Part shown: piece after piece, positions 21,906 through 31,109 of the stretch
Position numbering within the stretch: position 1 is the stretch's first letter
Layout of the letters: each line of letters opens with the position of its first letter
NCBI GenBank assembly: GCA_964016985.1
Contig: OZ024833.1
Location: 57,301,463-57,365,462 of the forward strand
DNA length: 64,000 nucleotides
Direction of reading: 5' to 3'
Source of the DNA: Anodontia alba
Lineage: Eukaryota; Mollusca; Bivalvia; Lucinida; Lucinidae
The notes under the pieces: generated by a model
What the model saw: only the letters and a program-made list of their open reading frames with translations
What the model was told of the DNA's origin: nothing
Database searches by the model: none
Program-made: the position numbers and the translations under genes

Positions 21906-22269
21906 CAAATCATAGTGATGCAGCAAACTATGTATGTGCAATTTTTTCGCTACTTACCCAACCAAACATGGCCTGGATGATCACAAGCACAGAAAACACT
22001 AGCCCCCGAGGTATCTTTGTACAGAGTATGGTTTAGCTTTAGCTTTTGCATGGCAATCTGGTTTGAGAGTTCACTAAAGATGCACATATCAGTCAATTTA
22101 ACCCAAGACCAAGACCAAAACAGTCTGTGGACTATCCGTTCCTGACATTTTCTTTATGTGCATTATTTTCAGGATTTATAGTTGAAATAGTTCCTTTTAT
22201 GTCAATTGTGTTTTTGTAAATTATATTTTCAGCAGTTTCAGGTTTAATATTGTTTCTTAAATGAAAGGA

Positions 22270-23065
22270 AAATTTGTTAGATTGTGGTCAAACAGGATGC
22301 GGGATTGTCTGTCAAAGATATAGCTAGTTGTACTGGCATATCAGAAGGCAGTGTGCAAACAATTCTGAAAAAGCCTTTGGACCTGAGAAAGGTTTGCGCT
22401 AGGTGGGTACCTCTTTTGCTCCTGAGGAGCAAAAGACACAATGCCTTAAATGTACCCGGGAACTTTTGAAAACATACAAAGGCTGTAATAGTCGGGTTAT
22501 TTCTAACTTGCTAACAGGTGATGAAACCTGGGTGCACATATTTGAGCCACAAAGAAGGGCTGATAATAAGCAATGGAAGTGAAAAGATCAAAAACGCCCA
22601 TGTACTGCCAAGAGAACCATAAGTTGGAAAAAGATGTTGTACGCAATTTTCTTTAATTCAAGTGGGCCAGTCGTTCAAGTGCCTTGTCCATCTGGTCATT
22701 CAGTCACTGGCCGATTCTACAAGAATTCTGAACTGAAGAAAGTGAAAGAGTTTCATAAGAAACAACCAAGCAAAGGATGGTCTGGAGTCCACATTTTACA
22801 TGACAATGCCTCCTCTCATAAATGTGAGGTTGTTAAGTCTTTTTTGGCTTCTGAAAAGGTGAAAGTTTTAAACCATCCACCTTATTCACCTGACCTGAGT
22901 CCCTGTGACTTCTTTTTATTCCCACTGCTTAAGAAAATGCTTTCTGGAAATAAGTATACATCTAGAAGTTCTCTTGACAGCGCTATTTATCAATGTCTCT
23001 AACAGATACCAAAAGAAGACTATTTATCTGCTTTTCGTGACTGGGTAAAAAGGTTATAAAAATGT
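22270..23065 (+). pseudogene. mariner-family transposase (D34D), decayed
   Basis: Successive frames give an N-terminal helix-turn-helix-like part (DIASCTGISEGSVQTILKK), then LTGDETWVHIFEPQ with the first catalytic Asp, WSGVHILHDNASSHK with the second, and PPYSPDLSPCDFFLFP with the third. Thirty-four residues separate the second and third Asp (the last being in PCDFF), the mariner hallmark. Stops and frame changes lie between about 22470 and 22640 and after 23000. Mariner transposases cut and paste at TA. The right terminal repeat is likely TTTTTGCAGGACCCTGG followed by TA near 23168. The left end was not found. Confidence 0.75.
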
Positions 23066-23174
23066 GTTTCAGTAAAGGGGGAATACTTTGGAGATTTGTA
23101 ATAAAAATATGTTTGATAAAAGGTAGCACTGAAGTAATCCGAACCCAAAAGTTTTTGCAGGACCCTGGTATATA

Positions 23175-24787
23175 TTGTTTCTGTAACAATTGTTGTGTGT
23201 GTGTGTGTCTGTGTGTCTGTCTGTCTGTCTGTCTGTAAACTTTTTTCCATCAAAGATTTCTCAGGAACTGCACCAAGGATTTGACAAACATTGGGTATGA
23301 ACACTACTGCACCTAGGATTTTGAAATTTACTAGAAACTTTGGGTATGATTTATTGTATCATGTAAGAGAGAATCGGCATTCTCATGCTTATCATTCTCT
23401 TTATTTGCTCAGTTTTCTTTCTCTCCAATAAAAGTTTTCGCCACAGAATTCTCAGCTCCTATAAGAGCCAGTCTTCAAATTTTGTTTACATCTCCAGAGG
23501 GTTGAACTCTAATGTGTAAAAGGAAACCACGATGCTGAAATTTATTTTGCATTCTTTTATCATTTTTTCCATCTCTCACTCCAATGTAATGCTTAGGAAG
23601 ATTTGTGTCAAAGATTTCCCAGGAACTACTGCACCTAGGATTTTGAAATTTAGTACAAACATTGGCTATCACTAGTTGTATTGTGTAAGAGAGAATCAGC
23701 ATCCTCATGCTTATCATTTCTCATATTTGTCCATTTTTCTGTCTCTCTGATAAAACATTTTGTCACAGATTTCTCAGGTCCTTTAAGAGCTAGTCTTCAA
23801 ATTTTGTATACACCAACAGAGGGTTGAACTCCATTGTATAAAAGAAAATCTCAATGCTAATATTTATTTTTCCTTTTTTTCATCTTTCAATTCAAAGTAA
23901 TGCATAAGGAAATGCAATCAGCATCGTCATGCTTATCAGCTTCCTCATGCTTTATTTGTCCATTTTTCTTTTTCTCCAATAAAATTTTTTGTCACAGATT
24001 TCTCAGCTCCCATTAGAACCAGAGTGTTGAAATTTTGTATACACCTACAGAGGGTTGACGTATATTGTGTTAAAGAAAACAACGATGCTGAAGTTTATTT
24101 TGCCTTCTTTTTTCATTCTTGCACTCTAATGTAATGCAGAGTAATTTGTGTCAAAGATTCTTTATCTCAGGAACTACTGCATCTAATAGTTTGAAATTTG
24201 GTACAAACATTGGGTAGGACTTGTTGTATTATGTAAGAGAGACTCAGCATCCTCATGCATATCAGTCTTTAATTGTTTATTTTTTCTTTCTCTCCAATAA
24301 AAATTTTCATCAGATTTCTCAGGTCCTATGAGAGCTAGTCTTTAAATTTGTATTGCATAAGTGAGAACCAGCATCCTCATGCTTATCTTTCCCTTTATTT
24401 GTCCATTTTTCTTTCTCTGTAGTAAAAGTTTGTTTCACAGATTTCTGAGGTCCTATGAGAGCTAGAGTCAATTTTGTATACAGGAGCTTGTGGGTTTGAC
24501 CCTCTGGGTCCGCAGCATTCTTTCTCGGATATTGATCATGAAAGAGTTTCTAGGTCAGTCTCTTCCTTCCTCTTATTTAAGAAGGGCAGTTGTCTGTTTC
24601 TGGTGAAAGACTGTGCACAATACTGGTTAACCACTTGGAGGACTAAGCCTGCCCAGTAAAAATGTGGTTAGGTAAATTGAACATGCTCAACATGACCCCA
24701 TTGGGTTGACTGAGCCATAAAACCTAAATACAAGCAAACAGAGGATTGAACTCAACATATGTCTATTGTGTAAAGGAAAAGCAAGAT
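23175..24787. mobile_element. Minisatellite-core element family I, about 322-bp monomers, split by later insertions
   Basis: It begins with (GT)n(CTGT)n then AAACTTTTTTCCATCAAAGA. Monomers hold TTTCTCAGGAACTACTGCAC, GAATCAGCATCCTCATGCTT and TTGCCTTCTTTTTTCATT (23371 and 23693 for the GAATC box). A SINE-1 (about 24480-24740) and then the 6.3-kb foldback composite interrupt it. The array resumes at 31066 with AAGATTCTGCGATTTAATTT. A fragment with its hairpin-type 5' end lies at 58625-58990. Confidence 0.6.
24480..24740 (+). mobile_element. SINE-1, plus-strand copy
   Basis: It carries the end of a tRNA-like head (GTGGGTTTGACCCTCTGGGT), GCATTCTTTCTCGG, TGTGCACAATACTGGTTAAC, GACCCCATTGGGTTGACTGA and the tail AACCTAAATACAAGCAAAC. 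It matches 28348-28653. Confidence 0.7.
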
Positions 24788-24965
24788 CACGGTCAGGAAA
24801 CTTCATAATCGGAGCCAGTGGCTCCGATAAGCAAATGTTGTGTGTGTCTTCCGGAGCATGTGCGGCTCTGAATATAGTGGCTGAAAAAAAGTAAACAAAA
24901 GAGGTAGGTCAGTCACTCATCGAAAGAATCTGTTTTTGTGGGGTAGTTTTTCTCAAAAAGGAGAA

Positions 24966-25154
24966 TTACATGCTGCTCTCAAGTCTTTTAACAGTTTTCT
25001 CACCTAACAGATATTTTGTAAATGTGTACGATCTCGTCTGAATTACTTGTGGCGTGGGCTGATTGATGCTGAATAAACTGATCGTCGAAGGTTCAGTGAC
25101 GCTATTCCCGGTTATTTTTTCATAAAATGCGTATGCGCCTGGACTGTTTGGCAT
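24966..25154 (-). other. Small open frame in left foldback arm, mirrored at 30702-30890
   Basis: A 62-codon frame starts MPNSPGAYAFYEKITGN and ends LLGEKTVKRLESSM. The mirror copy in the right arm (30702-30890, plus strand) differs at several residues but keeps frame, start and stop. No domain is recognisable. Conservation may only reflect recent duplication of the arm, and I cannot tell whether it is translated. Confidence 0.3.
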
Positions 25155-25187
25155 TTATGTATGAAATGATTGTTTGACCTGTCTCAC

Positions 25188-25397
25188 TTACCGAAAAATT
25201 AAAATTGAACAACAAACTAATGGAAATGGAGGGCAAATAAACAATGGCCAGATGGTGTAGGGCGGCTCTGAATATATTGGTCGGCTCTGATAGCTGAGGG
25301 CTAATGTTTGCAGAACTATTATTATAAAGATAACCTCTGTCCAGTTGCGAGTATTGAAGCCTTGCAGCAACGTTTGTCTCTTCTGATCTTTGGACAT
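25188..25397 (-). other. Second small open frame in left foldback arm, mirrored at 30450-30668
   Basis: It starts MSKDQKRQTLLQGFNTRNWT and ends in a hydrophobic CPPFPLVCCSILIF-like tail. The right-arm copy keeps start and stop but differs by compensating length changes near a short A run. No homolog is recognised. Confidence 0.25.
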
Positions 25398-27854
25398 CTA
25401 TTCTGTGCTGTAACAGTTGATTTTTGCTCTAAAATGTCTTGATGAGGACGTACAACCTTATCAAAACAAGCACAGAAACTGATTATGGCCTCTGGTAGTG
25501 GATTTATGTGGATTTTTCTGTTTCAAGATATGAGATGAAATCGATCACATCACAGGTGCAATTTTTGTGGTCTTGTTTTAGCTCACCTGTGCAAAACATA
25601 AATCTCGATTTCAGCACGAAAATCCTACAAAAATTAAACCTACCTCAGCCATTTTATGTCACCAAAAAATTGCTTTTAGAGGTTGGACTTTTTGTTGTTT
25701 GTTTTTTGTTGTTGTTTTTTTATTAAAAAATGTGTTTCAAAGATTCAGCTGGAATGGTTAACAGTGATTAACCTACCATTTTCAAACTTCCAATTGTACA
25801 TTCTGTCCACTCCTCGGTTTAAACCTTTTTCAAATATGCCTGCACAGCCATCAAATCCCTTGTACAACCAATTAGTAGGTCTAGTTGGCTGATTCTTGGT
25901 CTACACTGTCATATAGTTTCATACTAACTGTGTGCAAACAGCGCAAGCAATCCCGCCTGAGTCTTTGCTGATTGAATACTTTTCGCTTTACAGACTCCCA
26001 TTCTCTGAAATAGTTGATAAAATAAATAATTCAGAGCCAATCTGACCCAAACCCTAAAAAATTGTTAAGTTCTTTCTGGCAGTCTTATCACCATGTTTGG
26101 GAGAAAGGAATGTTTGCTCTGTTGGGTTAGCACTTGTTACTGTACTCGTTCCGCCTGCAGGGAGCGGCTGGGAAACTTCCCAAAATTTTGGTAGCTTTTG
26201 GGGCCAAAGACTTCGACTTACATAGAAACATTTTTATAATCCTGAAAATATGATTTCTGGACAAAACATAAACCTTTAAGTCAGATATACCATGCAAATA
26301 TTATTTTGAAACTGTTTAGCTTAATCTTGTTTTACATGACTTCGTACAGAAAGCTACTTTTTGAGATACAAGTATATAAAAATGGGGGGTAACTATGTAT
26401 CATGAGGAGTAGAGACATATTTAAATACAAAATGATGTCTAAGGTGATCTTAGCACCTTTCCAATTTCAAAAATGGCTTTTTGAAGTAGTTTTATGCATA
26501 CATTTCAAATAAGAATGTAAGCTGTCTAATTACAAAACCCATGTTCAGAAGACCATGAAAAGTAGGTCAGTGTCATTAATTTAAAAAAAAAATGATGATT
26601 CCCAGTATGCCTTTGTCCCAGGCAGAGGCACTACAGACACAGTCTTTGTTGTCAGGCAGCTGCAATAGAAGTATCTAGCTGCCAATAAGAGACTCTACAT
26701 GGCTTTTGTAGACCTGGAGAAAGCGTTTGATCGAGTACCACGGAAGGTCATCTGGTGGGCGCTAAGAAAACTTGGTGTGGAGGAGTGGATTGTGCGACTG
26801 GTGCAGGGGATGTATGCAAATGCACGGAGCCGTGTCTGTGTTGGTGAGGGGTACAGTGAAGAGTTTGAAGTGAAGGTTGGTTGAAGTGAAGGTTGGTGTT
26901 CACCAAGGATCAGTACTCAGCCCGCTGCTCTTCATCATTGTGCTTGACGCCTTATCACGAGAGTTCCGCTCTGGGGTCCCCTGGGAGGACCTCTATGCCG
27001 ATGACCTAGTTATCATCGCTGAATAGGTTTCTGGTCAACTCGTACCTACTTTTGGTCAACTCGTACTTTAGTCAACTCGTACCCTTTTTCAAATCATGCA
27101 TATTTTGGGTTGTCATACCTTAGTATCTAACTTCAGTAGTCAAATTAAGACCCGTACATATTAATTTGTGGAATGTAATTGTTTGCTTTATTTATTCATA
27201 AACCCTTAAAGCACCAAGCAAAATTTATAGCAGACAACATTTTGATTTTTTTTATTTATTATTATTTATTTTTCAGAGAAAATAAGTCTTGACATTATCA
27301 TGTAAAGCATCTGCTAGACTGATGATTCACATGAAATGTCAAGACCTTATTCTATGAAAAAGAAAATAAAAATTATTTTCTGCTGCTATTGTGATTGGTG
27401 GTTTAATGGTTCTGCAAATCTGATATGTCAAGGTACCAATATCTCGTACTTCAGATAGTCCCTTGAATTTCAAAATAACCAGAGTCATCTGTAATTGAAC
27501 AAAGTTATGAGTTTGGAGTAAGTTAGCAGTGTTTGCCCAGATCTGCCTGCACATAACGCATTCCGTATGGCTCCAGAAAAGACGAATATCTAGATAAATA
27601 TTTTCCTTATTTCTCCACGAAAACATATGCTGTGGATACTCATTTGAAGGGCCTCACTAATGCACTTTTAATGATTTACTACAACATATATTTGATGGAG
27701 AAATAACAAAATATTAAAATTCATGATTGAAAAATAAATACAACTAGAGATGTATTCATTGCTTGCTTACAGTCATTGAATACCTTGACTTTAACACTAA
27801 CCACACTATGGGCAGGTTCAGCAGATGACAAACTGAAGTGAATCTTCTACATTT

Positions 27855-27940
27855 TCTTAGAAAATAAGATCTGACATTTAATGCAAATTGTCTCCTTAGG
27901 AGACAATCTGCATTAAGTGTCAGATCCAATTTTTCTTGGA
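27855..27940. repeat. Palindrome P3, with a nearby repeat of its right half
   Basis: AGATCTGACATTTAATGCAA then ATTGTCTCCT is inverted by AGGAGACAATCTGCATTAAG then TGTCAGATCC. The right half recurs at about 28052-28120, with the following AATTTTTCTTGGAAAGAG-type flank, so about 150 bp was duplicated locally. Confidence 0.6.
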
Positions 27941-28347
27941 AAGAGTAAGATAAAATATTTCATCTGCTGAATTTATTACCCAGCATGCAAAAGTGTTAAA
28001 AAAAGACCCTGTAACCCATTTATGGACCCCACAATTTACCCCACATTACATATTAGGAGACAATCTGCATTAAGTGTCAGATCCTATTTTCTTGGAAAGA
28101 GTAAGAAAAAATATTTCAAAATGACATCTGCTGAATTTGTTACCCAGCATGGAAAAGTGTTAATCTTTTTTCACACCTCCATTAATCGGTACATGTTTAA
28201 CTAGTGTGTAAATTAAGGATGCATCATAATATTGATTACAAAAAATTGAATCTGTGTATCCATCTATCTATTTATCTATCCACTCCTCTGTCAGTCCACT
28301 ATCTCTATTTTTTAAAGGTACGAGTTGACCAAACTAGGTACGAGTTG

Positions 28348-28653
28348 TTGCCGGCCTCGGTGGCTCAGTTGGATGCGCCATCCAACTGGAGACCAGGAGG
28401 TCGCGGGCTCAGCCCCCGCCGAGGCCGGCAACATTCTTTCGTGCAGATTGATCATGAAATATTTTCTACGGTCATTCTCTCCCTTCCGCTGATTCAAGAA
28501 GGGCAGTTGTCAGTTTCTGACGAAAAGAATGTGCACAATACTGGTTAACCGCATAGAGGACTAAGCCTGCCCAGTAAATGTGTGGTTAGGTAAACTGACC
28601 CCGCTCAACATGACCCCATTGGGTTGACTGGGCCGTACAACCTCAACACAAAC
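28348..28653 (+). mobile_element. tRNA-derived SINE-1, complete copy
   Basis: The head is tRNA-like. TGGCTCAGTTGG fits an RNA polymerase III A box and GGGCTCAGCCCC sits where the B box should be. The acceptor arms GCCGGCC and GGCCGGC pair, and GCGGG-CTCAGCC-CCCGC forms the T arm. The body includes TGTGCACAATACTGGTTAAC and the tail ends CCTCAACACAAACAAA. It is flanked by 34-bp near-identical copies of target sequence (28314-28347 and 28654-28687, one mismatch), though the target is itself repetitive. Partial copies: 11002-11231, 19951-20097, 24480-24740 and 56200-56346. Confidence 0.85.
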
Positions 28654-29775
28654 AAAGGTACGAGTTGATCAAACTAGGTACGAGTTGACTCGGGAGGTAC
28701 GAGTTGACCAGAAAACGGGTACGAGTTAACCAAAAATAGGTACGAGTTGACTAAGGTACGAGTTGACCAAGGTACGAGTTGACCAGTTACCGCTGAATCG
28801 CTTGAGGAATGTGTCAGGAGGCTTTTGACTTGGAAAGAAGCAATGGAGAAGAAAGGACTGAGAGTAAATGCAGGAAAGACAAAGATCATGATCTGCGGTA
28901 CGGGACTGGACCTCCTGCAGAGTTCAGGCGAGTTTCCATGCGCTGTCTGTCACACTGGAGTGGGCAGCAACAGCATCTTCTGCAATGGCTGCAAGCACTG
29001 GGTGCACAAGAAATGCAGTGGGCTCAAGTGCTTGAAAAAGGACCCTGACTACAGATGTACAAGGTGCCAGGGAACTGCACGCCCCTTGGATGGCAGACCA
29101 CAGAAGGAAGTCCAGGTCGGACCTGACAAGCTTGAGGTGGTAGCTTCCTTTTGCTACCTAGTAGACATGCTCTCAGCAGCAGGTGGCTGTGAACTTTCAA
29201 CCACAACACGTGTGAAAACGGCCTGGAAGAAGTTCAAGGATCTGCTACCTGTTCTCTCTTCACACCACCTCTCTTTCAAAACACGTGGCCGTGTGTACAG
29301 CTCTTGTGTGCAGAGCGCAATGCTCCATGCCAGTGAGACTTGGCCATTGACAAAGCCGAACCTCCAGCATCTGCAGCGAAATGACAGTGCAATGATCAGA
29401 CAGATCTGCAATGTCAGGCAGCAAGACATTGTCACCAACAGGTCCAATGCGCTACTTGTGCGGCTTGGCATTGAGGATCTGGACCTCATTCTGAAGGAGA
29501 GAAGACTCCGATGGTATGGACATGTGGAATGCTCCAATGGTGCAGTCAAGACAGCCTTTGACATACAGGTTGATTGAAAGCGTGGGCCTGGGAGGCCCAA
29601 AATGACATGGAGGCAGCCAACAGAGAGGGATTGCAGAGAGTGGAAGCTCTCGGCTACCAACCCTCATGATAGACGTACCTGGAGATCTGGTGTGAGATCT
29701 GCCATGCGTGCAGCAAGCCAGGTATCTGGAAGGGGGCCCACTGATGTGGATGTTGCCCCTGTACCTGCACGTTAA

Positions 29776-30090
29776 TCAAAAATCCAATTATGATATGATA
29801 TATATGACCTGTCCAAGAGATGCTACTCTGGTTCAAGTTTCTTAACTTAACTTAAAATCAAAATGGACCAAAACTATGAAATTTTACCTGTTTTTCAATT
29901 ATATATGTGCGTTCATTGGTGTGCGAAATTAGATCAAATTCATATTTTGAATGTATCAATAGATAGAAATTTGCAAGATGAAGAAATAACCCATTTGGCA
30001 TAATTCTAGCAAGAATAATTCCTTAGAAAGCTAAAACAAAAATAAATTTGTGAGACAAAAAATCTTGAAACATGAATTGGTCTATATGAT
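29776..30090. other. Non-coding loop sequence of the foldback composite
   Basis: This is likely the LINE 3' UTR (TTAACTTAACTTAAAATC) followed by AT-rich sequence. Nothing else is recognised. Confidence 0.4.
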
Positions 30091-30449
30091 ACTCTAAAAC
30101 TTCTTCCAAATGCCATTCTTGTAATTATTTATGGTGCTTGGTTATCACCTTAGATTTCATTCTGAGTGTTTATGGAAGAAAAGTATCTACATCTAGATCG
30201 CCTGTTCAGAGATTTAAAACATTATGTATGTCTCTATCGCCTATCATACATAGTTACCCCTACCGCTTAAACGAGACCACAAAAATTGCACCTGTGACGT
30301 GATCGATTTCTTCGCCTATCTTGAAACAGAAAAATCCATGTAAATCCACTACCAGAGGCCATAATCAGTTTCTGTGCTTGTTTTGATAAGGTTTTACGTC
30401 CCCATCAAGACATTTTAGAGCAAAAATCAACTGTTACAGCACAGAATAG

Positions 30450-30668
30450 ATGTCCAAAGATCAGAAGAGACAAACATTGCTGCAAGACTTCAATACTCGC
30501 AACTGGACAGAGGCTGTCTTTTATAAAAAAAATAGTTTTGCAAACATTAGCCCTCAGCTATCAGAGCCGACCGATATATATCAGAGCCGCCCTACACCAT
30601 CGAAGCCATTGTTTATTTGCCTTCCATTTCCATTAGTTTGTTGTCAATTTTTATTTTTCAGTAAGTGA
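30450..30668 (+). other. Mirror of the 25188-25397 frame in the right arm
   Basis: It starts MSKDQKRQTLLQDFNTRNWT. About 72 codons, ending in the hydrophobic PFPLVCCQFLFF tail. Length differences from the left-arm copy lie near an AAAAAAAAT run. Function unknown. Confidence 0.25.
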
Positions 30669-30701
30669 GACAGGTCAAACAATCATTTCACACATAAAAG
30701 A

Positions 30702-30890
30702 ATGCCAAACAGTCCCAACGCATATGCATTTTATGAAAAAATAACCGTGAATAGAGTCGCTGAACCTTTGACGATCAGTTTATTCAGCATCGATCAGCCC
30801 ATGCCACAAGTAGTTCAGATGAGATCGTACACATTTACAAACTATCTGTTAGGTGAGAAAACTGTTAAAAGACTTGAGAGCAGCATGTAA
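30702..30890 (+). other. Mirror of the 24966-25154 frame in the right arm
   Basis: It starts MPNSPNAYAFYEKITVN and ends GEKTVKRLESSM. Start and stop agree with the left-arm copy and no frameshift separates them. Function unknown. Confidence 0.3.
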
Positions 30891-31109
30891 TTCTCCTTTC
30901 TGAGAAAAACTACCCCACAAAAACAGATTCTTTCGAGGAGTGACTGACCTACCTCTTGTTTACTTCTTTCAGCTGCTATATTCAGAGCCGCACATACTCC
31001 AGAAGACGCACACAACATTTGCTTATCTGAGCCACTGGCTCCGATTATGAAGTTTCCTGACCGTGAAGATTCTGCGATTTAATTTGCCTTCTTTTTTTTC
31101 ATTTTTTAT

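Larger units (their letters stand above)
27025..28790. mobile_element. Non-autonomous DNA element with GGTACGAGTTGACC subterminal repeats, TSD CGCTGAAT
   Basis: It splits the LINE reading frame exactly at GCTGAAT. CGCTGAAT flanks it at 27017-27024 and 28791-28798 (10 bp if one mismatch is allowed). The left end carries three TGGTCAACTCGTACC-type boxes. The right end carries about eight GGTACGAGTTGACC boxes in the inverse orientation. The terminal 20 bases match in 18 positions as inverted repeats. An 8-bp TSD fits hAT-like and some other cut-and-paste groups. No transposase is present. Inside lie P2/P3-type palindromes (27604-27708, 27855-27940) and a SINE-1. Confidence 0.75.
26595..29775 (+). 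pseudogene. Non-LTR retrotransposon reverse transcriptase with PHD-like insert, interrupted
   Basis: The RT core is readable from QYAFVPGRGTTDTVFVVRQL through MAFVDLEKAFDRVPRKVIWW and VHQGSVLSPLLFIIVLDAL to the catalytic YADDLVIIAE. A 16-bp tandem duplication near 26867-26898 (GAAGTGAAGGTTGGTT twice) shifts the frame. At 27024 a DNA element inserts. The frame resumes at 28799 (ESLEECVRRLLTWKEAMEKK) and stays open to 29577. This second part holds a C-x2-C ... H-x2-C ... C-x2-C finger (FPCAVCHTG ... CNGCKHWVHKKC ... YRCTRC), then the thumb/C-terminal region (LRWYGHVECSN). A TGA at 29575-29577 replaces the Gly codon expected before KRGPGRP, and homology continues to the stop at 29773-29775. The 5' endonuclease part is missing. 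The element sits in the loop of the foldback composite. Confidence 0.85.
24788..31065. mobile_element. 6.3-kb foldback (long inverted-repeat) composite element, TSD AAGAT
   Basis: The ends are exact inverses: CACGGTCAGGAAACTTCATA at 24788 and its complement ending at 31065. Identical AAGAT flanks lie at 24783-24787 and 31066-31070, and the flanking sequence on both sides is the same family I monomer, so this is one insertion. The outer arms (24788-25577 and about 30272-31065) are roughly 90% alike. Weaker arm similarity continues at 26378-26530 against 30090-30260, after an extra block of about 800 bp in the left arm. The loop holds a LINE with further nested elements. Termini beginning CAC and 5-bp TSDs also occur in Transib/RAG-type elements, but no transposase is visible. 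No superfamily is assigned. Confidence 0.75.

Noticed and set aside
22412..22434. Perfect 23-nt palindrome CTTTTGCTCC...GGAGCAAAAG in the mariner relic
   Set aside because: It is short and lies in the transposase region, and it is unique in the window. Chance or a small duplication is enough to explain it.
23183..23240. (GT)n(CTGT)n tracts near several element 5' ends
   Set aside because: Simple repeats that accompany the 5' ends of families G and I. Not listed as an independent signal.
29154..29660. 168-codon minus-strand ORF
   Set aside because: Antisense shadow of the LINE C-terminal region, which has recognisable homology on the plus strand.
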